Source: Methylobacterium cerastii
Lineage (GTDB): Bacteria; Pseudomonadota; Alphaproteobacteria; Rhizobiales; Beijerinckiaceae
DNA length: 58,017 nt
Direction of reading: 5' to 3'
NCBI RefSeq assembly: GCF_022179125.1
Contig: NZ_BPQG01000022.1
Coordinates: forward strand, 1-58,017
Positions 47,063 through 55,078 of this stretch are shown piece after piece (the stretch's first letter is position 1; each line of letters begins with the position of its first letter). Below the pieces are notes generated by a model. It saw only the letters and a list, made by a program, of their open reading frames with translations. It did not search any database and had not been told where the DNA came from. Position numbers and translations under genes: made by a program.

Positions 47063-48859
47063 ATGGCGACAGACGACGTGCCCGTTTCCAACCATCTCAC
47101 TCTCCGCGAGGGGGTCTTCCAGTACGTCCGGCGCGTGCCCGAGGACCTGCGCGACGCATTCCCCTTCGCGCGCGTCCAGAGGTCCCTCCGCACCCGTGAC
47201 AAGCGGGCAGCCCGAGCGGACGCGCTCGCGCTGGACGAGGTGTGGGACGACCATTTCGCCGAGGCGCGCAGGCGCAAGGGACTAAGCCCCGGCCCCGATG
47301 GTCCCGCCGCACTCGTCGCCGAGGGGTGGACCTGGCCGGACTGGCAGGCGCTGGCCTCCTGGTTCGGAGCGAGCCTTGCCGAGGAGGACTGGCGTGCGCG
47401 TCTCGGTTCGACGTCCGGGGCGGCATTGACGGCGGAGCGGGACCTCTCGCGATTGCCCTGGCGCGACCCTGCGGTCGTCAGGGAACACATCGCGCGGGGA
47501 AGGGCGCTGCGCGAGGGCACGGTGACCGATTATGCCGAGGCACGGCTCCCCTTCGTCCAGGGCTACGTCCGCCGCCTCGGCGTGAGCCTCACCCGGACGG
47601 ACCCGGACCTCGAACGGTTCATGGCCGCATGCCTGACGGCCGAGCTCGCCTACCTCGACGTGTTTCAGATGCGTGAGGCTCGCAGGGGCGGCCTCGACCA
47701 TCTCCACCCCGACGCAGTCGATGGACCGTGGAAACACGCCGCGAGCCGTCCGGGATCTCATCCCGAGCCTCAGGCGAGGCCGACTACCATCGATTCGGAG
47801 GTCTGTCGGTCGCTTGCGGACTGCCGGGCCAAGTGGGTCGAGAACCGGACGAAGACGAAGAAGCAGGCGCGTCCGGACTACCTGCGAGAGATGGACCGGA
47901 CCGTCGCGGCCTTCGAGGCGCATGCGGGGGTCGGCGACATCGGCCTCATACGGCGCCGGCACCTGCTCGCCTATCGCGACCATCTGGACACGGCCACCGC
48001 CTACAAGACCGCGACCATCAACAAGAAGGTCGGCTTCATTTCTGGCCTGATGGCCACCGCGGCGAATGCGGGATGGATCGAGACGGGCCTCGGGCCCGAC
48101 CTGTACCTGGAGGTGCCGGAGGACGAGGATCGGCGCGAGCCCTACGGGGATACCGAACTCGCCACGATCTTCGCCCATCCCGTCTTCACGCAGGGCAAAC
48201 GGCTAACCGCCGTCAAGGCTTGCGGCGAGTTGCAGTTCTGGCTGCCCCTCATCGCCTGCCTCCACGGCATGATCTCCTCCGAGATCCTACAGATCGGACC
48301 CGACACGGTCGGCCCTCATCCGGACCATCCCGATATGCTGTGCTTCAACGTCACCAACGCGGGCGAGCGGGCATTGAAGACCCTTGCGCGCCGACGGTGG
48401 GTGCCAGTCCGGCGCGAACTGATCGACCTGGGCTTGCCAGCTCTCGTCGCGGCGGCAAAGCAGGAGGGGCGGAAGTCGTTGTGGAGCGCGATGGAGGCGC
48501 AGGCCGGCGACGTCACGCGGGTCTCGGGCTATTTCTCGTCCTTCTGGGCCGTGTTCAGCCGCGGCGAACTTGGCCTGACCACTGAGGGAACGAGCCTGTA
48601 CTCGTTCCGGCACGGGTTCCAGGATCGGTTAGGTTCAGCCGGCTACGGCGGGGAGATCAAGAAGGCGCTGATGGGCCACGCCGAGAGCGGGATGACGGGG
48701 CGCTACGGCACCAAGAAGAAACCGCGAGCGGTAAACGTCGTCGAACTGAACGAGGCCATCCAGCGCCTGCCCTGGCCGTTCCTAACAGCGGTGCGGGGCG
48801 AGGCACGACCCACCGGCTTGAGGATCGCAGGTCCCGGGGCGGCGGTAGCCCCCGCCTAG
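47063..48859 (+). CDS. Tyrosine recombinase/integrase with unusual active site
   Basis: A 598-residue site-specific recombinase beside tRNA-Glu. The N-terminus (NHLTLREGVFQYVRRVPEDLRDAF) is the DUF6538-type start seen in such integrases; the middle has a SAM-like core-binding block (RPDYLREMDRTVAAFEAHAG). In the catalytic domain the first arginine position reads HGMISSE (402-407) instead of GxRxxE, and box II reads YSFRHGF (513-519) with Tyr for the first His, while GHAESGMTGRYG retains the nucleophile Tyr548. The TAG stop lies in a CTAG shared with an inserted element. Confidence 0.85.
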   Translation: MATDDVPVSNHLTLREGVFQYVRRVPEDLRDAFPFARVQRSLRTRDKRAARADALALDEVWDDHFAEARRRKGLSPGPDGPAALVAEGWTWPDWQALASWFGASLAEEDWRARLGSTSGAALTAERDLSRLPWRDPAVVREHIARGRALREGTVTDYAEARLPFVQGYVRRLGVSLTRTDPDLERFMAACLTAELAYLDVFQMREARRGGLDHLHPDAVDGPWKHAASRPGSHPEPQARPTTIDSEVCRSLADCRAKWVENRTKTKKQARPDYLREMDRTVAAFEAHAGVGDIGLIRRRHLLAYRDHLDTATAYKTATINKKVGFISGLMATAANAGWIETGLGPDLYLEVPEDEDRREPYGDTELATIFAHPVFTQGKRLTAVKACGELQFWLPLIACLHGMISSEILQIGPDTVGPHPDHPDMLCFNVTNAGERALKTLARRRWVPVRRELIDLGLPALVAAAKQEGRKSLWSAMEAQAGDVTRVSGYFSSFWAVFSRGELGLTTEGTSLYSFRHGFQDRLGSAGYGGEIKKALMGHAESGMTGRYGTKKKPRAVNVVELNEAIQRLPWPFLTAVRGEARPTGLRIAGPGAAVAPA

Positions 48860-49038
48860 TGGTCCAAATCTGACGCTTGGTACCCACCTACGAAGTCCGC
48901 AACGGGTGGGAAGCGGAACCTGATCCTTCGGTCAGAAGCAGACGTTCCGGCTCCGACCCATAGCGTACCTGCATGTACGCGCAGCGCGTCCCTTTCGCAT
49001 GAAGTCGTTTATGCGACGCCAAGCCGGACGCGGCCCGG

Positions 49039-49200
49039 TCATTCCTGCGAGGCTGCTTGCTGGCGAGCGAGTTCCTGACCGACCTGAAACAGCAACAGAC
49101 GGATGAAGTGCTGCATCTCGGTCGTACCGTGCCTTTTGATCTCTTCATGGAGCGCAAGGCACGCGTCCGCGATCTCCTCAAGTTTATCTTGTATCGCCAT
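49039..49200 (-). CDS. Small helical protein within the 927-bp element
   Basis: A 53-residue frame, MAIQDKLEEIADACLALHEE, then IKRHGTTEMQHFIRLLLFQV and GQELARQQAASQE. It is strongly amphipathic and helical, with balanced charge, and is much more protein-like than the overlapping plus-strand frame. No strong ribosome-binding site is seen. Together with the 72-residue gene on the other strand it could be a two-protein passenger module. Function unknown. Confidence 0.5.
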   Translation of the reverse strand: MAIQDKLEEIADACLALHEEIKRHGTTEMQHFIRLLLFQVGQELARQQAASQE

Positions 49201-49368
49201 GATGCCTACTATTCCGCTCTAGAATGCTCTGGATGCAGTATTTTTTACGTTAGTATCAAATTTCGCTTTATGGCGCAAAATTTTCTGGTTCTGCGTCTCT
49301 GAAGTTGCCGTAGAAGATTGATCTCCTCCGGGCGCGCCCTAAAACGTTGCGCGCAATAGGAGTGAAAC

Positions 49369-49587
49369 ATGCCGGCTGATAGCCTGCTTGAGCAGAATGA
49401 GACCCTTCGCCGTCTCGCCGAGGCCTTGGACATGGAGCCAACGGCCTTTCACGATGACAGCGTGTCCGACCTAAGCCAGACGATGGAGCTGCTGCGCTTG
49501 TGGCAGGGGGTCGCGGACCAGCAGGACCGGGCGAAGGTGCTGGCGATGGTGAAGGCGATTATGCATACGTTTGCCTCGCGCGCGTGA
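49369..49587 (+). CDS. Small protein, XRE-regulator-tail-like, within the 927-bp element
   Basis: A 72-residue protein: MPADSLLEQNETLRRLAEALDMEPTAFHDD ... LSQTMELLRLWQGVADQQDRAKVLAMVKAIMHTFA. The second half resembles the short 'LLRLW ... RAKVL' tail found after XRE-type helix-turn-helix domains in Methylobacterium. A ribosome-binding site (AGGAG) lies 7 bp upstream. DNA binding is possible but no complete HTH is visible. Lies in AT-richer DNA. Confidence 0.65.
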   Translation: MPADSLLEQNETLRRLAEALDMEPTAFHDDSVSDLSQTMELLRLWQGVADQQDRAKVLAMVKAIMHTFASRA

Positions 49588-49854
49588 GGCCGACGCCCGA
49601 TCGCGTTCCATAAAATCTGAGGCACGACCGGAGGCCATTCGCATAGCTCCAGTGTGGCGTCTGCTTCCCACCCATCCCGGTCGTCCGACGCCGCTTCACC
49701 GCGAGCCTGAGAGCGGACGTTCCCAGGGGCCGCAAAGGGTCGGAAGCAGCCCCTCGCGGCGGGTACCAAGCGTCAGATTTGAACCACTAGCGTTTCCCAG
49801 GGCAGCGGGTGCTCCTCGCTGCGGAGCACGGTCGCTGCGACAGGACGCGGCGTG

Positions 49855-51645
49855 TCAGCGAGGGCGAGGGCCGCTGCCGACGATCTCCAGGGCCTCGCGG
49901 ACGCCTTCGGCCGCCTCCCTGCGGCGGCGCTCCGCCTCGGCCTGCCTGAGCAGGTCGGGGACCAGGAGGGCCCCGCGCCCCAGATCGGCGCGCAGAAGGT
50001 CGGCAGCGATCGCCGCCTCCTCCATCTTGCGGACGGCCACCGCCTCGGCCTCGCGGCGTCGCTGCACCTCGACCGGACGGCGGCGCGCCGCCTTTTCAAC
50101 CTCTGCTTCGACCCCGAATACCCGCCCGGCGACCACCTGGGCGTGCGCCATCGCCATGCCGCGGGCGTGGCGGGCGGCGCCGGTCGCCTGTGCAAGCGCG
50201 ACGCGATGCGGCCGGAGCCGGCCACTCGCCCACCACCACGCCCGACGCCAGCCGGTCGGCGCGATGGCCGCGAGCTCGGCTCGCCGCGCCTCTGCCGCCT
50301 CGGCCTCGGCCCGGACCCGCCCCGCCTCCTTCCTTGCCCGCGCCTCCAACGCCTGGGCCTCGGCCACCGCCGCAGGTTCCGGGATCAGCGCCCGGGCCGT
50401 GTCACGGTCCTGGCGGGCTCGGCGGTAGACGGCTTCAAGTTCGGCAAGCCGCACGGCGAGGTAGCGCCGGGCCGCCTCCTCGCGGATCGTGGTGGGGTTC
50501 AGGTCGCGGGCGAGGCGATGCGCGGCGACGGCTTCGCGGATCCGGTTCCTGCGGGAGGGCGCGGGGGTTGGGCCGGCAGCCGCAGGTTTCCCTCGATCCG
50601 GGCGAGCCGGTCCCCCGCGTCGCGCTGGGTCACTAGGATCTCCACCAGCGTCTCGCGCAGGGCCTCCAGGGGGGACGGTCCCTCTCGCTCCTCCAAGAGG
50701 TCGAGAAGCGCCATTAGCCGGTCCGTACGCGTGTCGATGAGCCGGGTCCGGCTGAGGATCTCCTGGGAGGGTGGCGGCGGGGGCGAGGGCAACGACGGGG
50801 TCGGTACGGTCATCGGATTCCTCCATGCGCGCGACCACGACGGCCCGCTTCTGCTTCACGATGCGGTCGAGCGCGCCAACGACGGCGCCTCCGGACGCGA
50901 CGACGGTCCAGACGCCGGGCTTCCCGCCCGGGGTGATGGACAAGCCAGCTTCGGCGAGGGCTTCCCGAAGGGCTGCCGGGCCGGTTACGGAGGCCCACGC
51001 GGCCTTCACCGCCGCCCGGGCCGCCACGTCGTCCACCCCGGCCCGGCGCAATCGTTGGCGGGCCCCGGGGGTCGTCGCTGACCGAGGCGGGCCGTCAGCG
51101 GCCGCCGCCTCCAGCGCGGCAGCAACCTCGGGCCGGCCCCGGGCGCGCAAGGCCTTGGCCAGGGCCCGATCATGGCGCCCGGGGGTCAGGGGCTCGCCGC
51201 GGTCGTGCTCGATCTCGCGGGCGACCCGCTCCAGGCGAAGATGCAGCCAACTGTCATCAAGGGCCTGACCCTCCAGGCCCCAATGCGCCACGACGAGGTG
51301 GGCGTGGCAGGGGGCCCGGCCGGCGACCGAGGTCTTGCCGTGTACGACGAGGGCGTGCGGGTGGATCGCGGGGTCGGCGCCCATCTCGCGCATCGCCCGG
51401 TCGGCGTCGGCACTCAGGTCAGCGACCGCGCAGGTCCCGGACGGGGCCAAGCTGATGTGGTGGAAGGCCGCCGCAGCGGTGCGTGGGGCGAGGCGGCGCA
51501 TCGCGGCCAGCGCCCCCGGCAGGTCCGTGGCGGCGAGGCCGACGATACGGACGACCTCGATGCTGGCGTTGCCGTCACGGCGCAGGAGGTGGCGCCCAAG
51601 GTTCCGGGCATCGCGGGCAGTGCGGCCATGGCGGACGTGCTGCAT
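49855..51645 (-). CDS. Relaxase/mobilization nuclease (MobA-like)
   Basis: A 596-residue protein that would nick oriT and pilot the DNA in conjugation. The N-terminal nuclease shows NLGRHLLRRDGN, AFHHISLAPSG (His62-His63), HPHALVVHGK and the metal-binding CHAHLVVAHWG (His114, His116). A Pro/Gly/Arg-rich linker follows, and the rest is a long coiled coil. ATG 51645 is preferred over GTG 51651 because GGAGG lies seven bases upstream. It overlaps the MobC-like stop region. A different gene is encoded inside it on the same strand at 50499-50813. Confidence 0.85.
   Translation of the reverse strand: MQHVRHGRTARDARNLGRHLLRRDGNASIEVVRIVGLAATDLPGALAAMRRLAPRTAAAAFHHISLAPSGTCAVADLSADADRAMREMGADPAIHPHALVVHGKTSVAGRAPCHAHLVVAHWGLEGQALDDSWLHLRLERVAREIEHDRGEPLTPGRHDRALAKALRARGRPEVAAALEAAAADGPPRSATTPGARQRLRRAGVDDVAARAAVKAAWASVTGPAALREALAEAGLSITPGGKPGVWTVVASGGAVVGALDRIVKQKRAVVVARMEESDDRTDPVVALAPAATLPGDPQPDPAHRHAYGPANGASRPLGGARGTVPPGGPARDAGGDPSDPARRGGPARPDRGKPAAAGPTPAPSRRNRIREAVAAHRLARDLNPTTIREEAARRYLAVRLAELEAVYRRARQDRDTARALIPEPAAVAEAQALEARARKEAGRVRAEAEAAEARRAELAAIAPTGWRRAWWWASGRLRPHRVALAQATGAARHARGMAMAHAQVVAGRVFGVEAEVEKAARRRPVEVQRRREAEAVAVRKMEEAAIAADLLRADLGRGALLVPDLLRQAEAERRRREAAEGVREALEIVGSGPRPR
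50499..50813 (-). CDS. Nested MobB-like gene inside the relaxase gene, other frame
   Basis: A 104-residue product: MTVPTPSLPSPPPPPSQEIL then SRTRLIDTRTDRLMALLDLLEEREGPSPLEALRETLVEILVTQRDAGDRLARIEGNLRL in outline. The helical middle looks selected, whereas the relaxase frame over the same DNA is Gly/Pro/Arg filler. The ATG is preceded by AGGAGGAA at an ideal six-base spacing. RSF1010 plasmids carry mobB nested in mobA in just this way. Function as a relaxosome helper is inferred. Confidence 0.65.
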   Translation of the reverse strand: MTVPTPSLPSPPPPPSQEILSRTRLIDTRTDRLMALLDLLEEREGPSPLEALRETLVEILVTQRDAGDRLARIEGNLRLPAQPPRPPAGTGSAKPSPRIASPAT

Positions 51646-51647
51646 GA

Positions 51648-52010
51648 TCACGCCTCCAGGGCCGCGCCCAGCCGGGCGTCGATGGCGGCCAGCGCCGCCC
51701 GGATCGTGGCTAGTTCCGCCGCCTGGGCGGGGTGGCCCTGGTGCGCGCGCCGGGCGATTTGGTTGACGAGGTTGCCGAGCCGGCCGAGGGCGCCGGTGGC
51801 CTCGCGGACCGCCTCGGTCAGGGCCGAGCGCGGCTGCGGCAGGGGGCGGCGACGTTCGGTGCCCAACGCCCGGCGCACCGCGTCCGCGGCGTAGGACGAG
51901 GGGCCGACGCCGAGGCCGGCGGCAGTCGTACGCAGGGTCGCGCGCTCGTCGGCGCGAAGCTTGAAAGTGACCACTTCACAGAGGGCCGCGAGGGTCGCAT
52001 CGGTCGCCAT
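51648..52010 (-). CDS. MobC-like relaxosome accessory protein
   Basis: A 120-residue protein. The N-terminal ribbon-helix-helix region (FKLRADERATLRTTAAGLGVGPSSYAADAVRRAL) is followed by a leucine-rich RLGNLVNQIARRAHQG segment, as in MobC-type oriT-binding proteins. The ATG at 52010 is chosen over 52127 because the family starts there. It precedes the relaxase gene with a four-base overlap region and follows the candidate oriT. Confidence 0.82.
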   Translation of the reverse strand: MATDATLAALCEVVTFKLRADERATLRTTAAGLGVGPSSYAADAVRRALGTERRRPLPQPRSALTEAVREATGALGRLGNLVNQIARRAHQGHPAQAAELATIRAALAAIDARLGAALEA

Positions 52011-52160
52011 GGCGGGGGGTTCCACAGGGGGCGGTACGCCCCCTTGGCCAGTTGTCCGGTCATACCGGACATTGCTGGCTCTCAGGGGCTGTCCTGCACA
52101 GCATCCGTGTTCCCATCGATTCGACAAGGTGACACCGGGACCGGCGACGATGTCTCGGTC
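52011..52160. other. Candidate oriT with three inverted repeats
   Basis: Between the MobC-like gene and the divergent hypothetical gene are two perfect 8-bp hairpins with three-base loops: AGGGGGCG/CGCCCCCT (52026-52044) and TGTCCGGT/ACCGGACA (52053-52071). A third is GCTGT-CCTGC-ACAGC (52088-52102), whose TCCTG resembles the nick region of MOBP-type origins. Location beside relaxosome genes supports an origin of transfer. Confidence 0.55.
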
Positions 52161-52282
52161 GAAATCGGCAGACCCGATAGCTGACCGAGCTATCTCTACG
52201 GGCCATGGAGACCGGTATCACCTTGCGGCATCGGCACCCGCTCGGCACCCTTGTCGTATCTGGACAAGAGGAGCGGACCGAT

Positions 52283-52828
52283 ATGCCTGCGAGCCTGAAG
52301 CCAACGCCGACCGTGGAGGCTATCCGGTGGGACCCGCATGCCGACGCCTTCGTCCGACTGACCCTGGGCATCTGCGGTCGCATCCTGGCCCGCCACGACC
52401 TCGAACCGGCCGAGAAACGCGCGGCCCTGCGACACCTGTTCCTCGACCGGACGACAACGGAGCAGCGCCGGGCGGCCGGAGCCCTCTTCGGTCAGACCGG
52501 CTTGCTCCTGGGCCCGGAACCCAGCGGGAACCGGACGGAAGCCGCGGTCCTGACCCAGCGTTTCCTGGCAGGCGGCGCAGATCCGGCAGTCTCGGGGATG
52601 GCAGAGCGCCTGGACCTCGAAGTCCGGGCGGTGCTGGTTCTGGCGTGGGGCCTGGGCCTCGCCCGGGTAGCGCCGGGCCAAGCCCTACCGCAACTCGAAG
52701 ACCTCGACGCCGACCTGCCGTACATGCCCCCGGAGGGCCCCGCGCCGGGACCAGGTTTCAACGACGTAGGGGCCATCCTCGCGGAAGCGGAGGCAGCCTG
52801 CACTTCCGCCGCCATGGACATCGCTTGA
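52283..52828 (+). CDS. Hypothetical protein of the mobilization region
   Basis: A 181-residue soluble protein: MPASLKPTPTVEAIRWDPHADAFVRLTLGICGRILARHDL, LRHLFLDRTTTEQRRAAGALFGQTGLLLGPEP and LDLEVRAVLVLAWGLGLARVAPGQALP. Mostly helical, no known domain recognised. The ATG at 52283 has GAGGAG upstream, better than 52205. Divergent from the mob operon and near oriT, it could be a copy or maintenance factor, but nothing in the sequence proves this. Confidence 0.6.
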   Translation: MPASLKPTPTVEAIRWDPHADAFVRLTLGICGRILARHDLEPAEKRAALRHLFLDRTTTEQRRAAGALFGQTGLLLGPEPSGNRTEAAVLTQRFLAGGADPAVSGMAERLDLEVRAVLVLAWGLGLARVAPGQALPQLEDLDADLPYMPPEGPAPGPGFNDVGAILAEAEAACTSAAMDIA

Positions 52829-52973
52829 AGCACCGGATCGGGCCGCCGGTGTGAGTGCCGCAGCCAGTCCGGTGGCAAGTGCGGCGAGGCAGCGCCTACA
52901 AGGCTCGGTTGACGAAGATAATGTCGGAATCCTTAACCGATTCCGTTACCATGGCGTCCCGGTATGGCACGTC

Positions 52974-53603
52974 TCAACCGGCCATTTGTGCCTCTCGAAG
53001 GCGCTTCGCCAGCTTGGAAACGGTCGCGCGGCTACATCCGGTCAAGTCCTGGATCGAGGTCCACGATGCGCCGGACCGCAGCATGGCGGTGATGCCGGCG
53101 TTGCGCTTCACGTCCTCGGCCCGGCCCCGGTAGAGGCCCGCGGCCTTGGCCTTCGCCTGCCCCTGGGCCTGCCGGCGACGGCGGTCGTCGTAGTCCTTTC
53201 GGGCCACCGCCGCCAGCATGTCGAGCAACATGGCGTTGATGGCGTCGAACATCCGCACGGTGAAGGGATCGGCCTCCGTGCTTGCCATCGTCCACGAGGT
53301 CGGCAGGTCGAGGGCGACGACGCGGATGTGCCGGGCGGCCATCTCGACCTTCAGGCGCTCCCAATCCTCGGCGGCGAGCCGGGAGAGACGGTCCACCTGC
53401 TCAACCAGCAGCACGTCGCCGGCCTGCGCGTCCCCGAGCAGGCGGAAAAGCGCGGGCCGGGCCAGCGACGCCCCCGAGGCGGTCTCGACATAGGTCGCGG
53501 CGATGGTCAGGCCGCGCTCAGAGGCGAAGCGTTCGAGGTCGGTCCGGGCCCGAGTTGCATCCTGGTCGTCGGTGGAGGCCCGGAGGTAGGCGCGCACGAA
53601 CAT
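52974..53603 (-). CDS. Serine recombinase (resolvase/invertase)
   Basis: A 209-residue small serine recombinase: VRAYLRASTDDQD with catalytic Ser10, VEQVDRLSRLAAEDWERL, and a C-terminal helix-turn-helix (GASWTSIQDLTGCSRATVSKLAKRL). Typical of resolvases that separate plasmid or transposon cointegrates, and of DNA invertases. Upstream (53604-53700) are inverted repeats that could be its res site. Suggests the island had a plasmid stage. Confidence 0.9.
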   Translation of the reverse strand: MFVRAYLRASTDDQDATRARTDLERFASERGLTIAATYVETASGASLARPALFRLLGDAQAGDVLLVEQVDRLSRLAAEDWERLKVEMAARHIRVVALDLPTSWTMASTEADPFTVRMFDAINAMLLDMLAAVARKDYDDRRRRQAQGQAKAKAAGLYRGRAEDVKRNAGITAMLRSGASWTSIQDLTGCSRATVSKLAKRLREAQMAG

Positions 53604-53627
53604 GGAGAGGCCGCTTAGTTCACTACG

Positions 53628-53684
53628 ACTGGTTCACAGATTACCAGTTCATTTTGAAAGGGCCAAACTCGGAAAGTGAACCAG
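53628..53684. promoter_or_regulatory. Possible res/regulatory site upstream of the resolvase
   Basis: CTGGTTCAC (53629-53637) is repeated inverted as GTGAACCAG (53676-53684). Inside lies ACTGGT/ACCAGT (53628-53633, 53643-53648). TTCACTA and TGGTTCA occur again on either side. Several nested dyads directly before a resolvase gene fit recombination sub-sites or autoregulation. Confidence 0.45.
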
Positions 53685-53769
53685 CATGGCGGTGGTTCAG
53701 GAACGGCATACCCAAACCTGCCCAGTGTTCCCAAACGAAAACCGAAGCTCTAGCGCCACTCGTGCGATC

Positions 53770-54141
53770 TTACCGGCTGCCTTGGAAGAGGTTATCGCAG
53801 GGACGGCGGCACCCGTAACGCACCGTCTTTCCCGCGCTGTTCGTGACACGAGCTGTTCCACCAGCCCTAATCTCCCACGTCACCTCCTGCGCGCCCACAC
53901 GCCCGATACCTCTGACAAAACAAGGAAGGTAGTCATAATTATCATGGATACTCGACGCGGTCGTCTTCTGAGCACGAAGAAAGAACGTTCTAGCTTGAGA
54001 AGCGGTGAGCTGAAAGTCGCTACAAAAATCGCCTCCACTCTCTGCGCTTGCCACAATCTCAGATACACTAGTGAGTTCCAGGGATGCTGCGCTGGTCGCG
54101 AACATTGCTAAGATAGTAATGGCGGCGGCTCTTAACGCCAT
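53770..54141 (-). CDS. Secreted four-cysteine protein, candidate immunity protein
   Basis: A 123-residue protein with a signal peptide (MALRAAAITILAMFATSAASLE) and four cysteines (40, 74, 111, 115), likely two disulphides in the periplasm. Its ATG overlaps the end of the upstream amidase gene by 10 bp, so it is translationally coupled to it. No known family recognised. Size, export and coupling to a peptidoglycan amidase resemble immunity proteins of cell-wall-targeting effectors, but this is inference. AT-richer than the island backbone. Confidence 0.7.
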   Translation of the reverse strand: MALRAAAITILAMFATSAASLELTSVSEIVASAESGGDFCSDFQLTASQARTFFLRAQKTTASSIHDNYDYLPCFVRGIGRVGAQEVTWEIRAGGTARVTNSAGKTVRYGCRRPCDNLFQGSR

Positions 54142-54767
54142 TGACCGGTCGTCCCTTCTGTCTTGCTCTTGTAAGACACCTCGGCGTGCGTGAAAATCTC
54201 ATCCTTACCAACAGAGATTTTTTCTACCAGCACACCAACAAGCCATTTCAACGATTTATTCTGCTCTACGTTGATGATCTCGTAAACGTCTTTGTCGTCA
54301 GCCTTTCCTACAATCTCGATGCCAATCGAGTCACTATTTGTCGGGTAACGATCAGGATAGGGCTTTGCTCGTTCCTGGTCGCTAAGGTTCTTAACGCGCT
54401 TCCCATAGACTTGCCCTCCCTTGAATAATGTATCTGTAACGTCTTTCAGGGCCTCCGGCGTACAGCTTTTCTTCTCATAACAGCGGCTCTTGATGTTTCC
54501 GACATGCTGACATTTCTGAGTGACGCGTGCCGTCTGGTAGATAGAGCCGTCTTTATCTATAAGAAAATGAGCGCCATTCTTTCCGCCTTTATAACTCTCT
54601 AGAGCCGATTTTGCGGAACCTCCGCCTGTTTGATGTACAATGATTCCGTTGACAGACTTCATCTCACCTTTTTCAATACCTGAAGCTATCGATAGTGTCA
54701 CTTTAGGCGAGATCACCTTCCCACCTTCAATCGCGCATTCTTCTTCCTTGGCTTTGGTGTCAGACAT
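54132..54767 (-). CDS. N-acetylmuramoyl-L-alanine amidase-like (amidase_2/PGRP), candidate effector
   Basis: A 211-residue protein without signal peptide. NGIIVHQTGGG holds the first zinc His (45), GAHFLIDKDGSIYQTA and CQHVGNIKSRC follow, NSDSIGIEIVGK is the family beta strand, and FTHAEVSYKSKTEG gives His194, Lys202 and Glu204 at the spacing of AmpD, with Glu in place of the usual Asp ligand. ATG 54767 is preferred over 54782. The overlapping downstream gene encodes an exported protein. A T6SS-type or antibacterial amidase effector is plausible. Confidence 0.82.
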   Translation of the reverse strand: MSDTKAKEEECAIEGGKVISPKVTLSIASGIEKGEMKSVNGIIVHQTGGGSAKSALESYKGGKNGAHFLIDKDGSIYQTARVTQKCQHVGNIKSRCYEKKSCTPEALKDVTDTLFKGGQVYGKRVKNLSDQERAKPYPDRYPTNSDSIGIEIVGKADDKDVYEIINVEQNKSLKWLVGVLVEKISVGKDEIFTHAEVSYKSKTEGTTGQWR

Positions 54768-55078
54768 AATCGCGCCCCGCATATTTATCGCATGCTATGA
54801 TGCCAGAACAACTCTGTAAAGAATGGCTTCCGCCGACGTTCTGACCACACCGCATAGGCTTGTGAAGCCAGCGGCGACTTCATAGGCGTGAGATGCACGG
54901 CATGCAGGTCTAGTCTGGTATACCCAAAATGCACTAGTTAATCCGACTGCTTCAAATGAATTTTTTGCTGGGCTATTCTCGGAGGTTGCAACTTACATTG
55001 CAGGCCTCGCGAAATAATTAATCCGATAGATCAATATTATATTTCAATAAAGATCACTTCTAATTAGTATATAGTTGG
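54768..55078. other. AT-rich intergenic region, no gene seen
   Basis: A 311-bp gap between the amidase and DUF3644 genes. Composition falls sharply toward 55010-55078. No ORF, terminator or repeat of note was found. It should hold the amidase promoter, reading leftward; no clear -35/-10 pair can be defended. Confidence 0.5.

Larger units (their letters stand above)
48860..49786. mobile_element. 927-bp non-autonomous element with 26-bp inverted ends and CTAG duplication
   Basis: Left end TGGTCCAAATCTGACGCTTG (48860 onward, 26 bp to 48885) and right end 49761-49786 are inverted repeats with one mismatch. CTAG flanks both sides (48856-48859, 49787-49790). A second inverted pair lies inside (GGGTGGGAAGCGGA near 48905; TCTGCTTCCCACCC at 49659-49673). 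There is no transposase. It carries two small ORFs, 49039-49200 (-) and 49369-49587 (+). It is probably mobilised in trans. Confidence 0.8.

Noticed and set aside
49057-49302. Plus-strand frame of 81 residues in the 927-bp element
   Set aside because: It overlaps a more protein-like 53-residue minus-strand frame and has no ribosome-binding site; it reads as its shadow.
54141-54428. Plus-strand frame of 95 residues opposite the amidase gene
   Set aside because: It lies wholly inside the amidase gene, which shows conserved zinc-site residues; no start signal.
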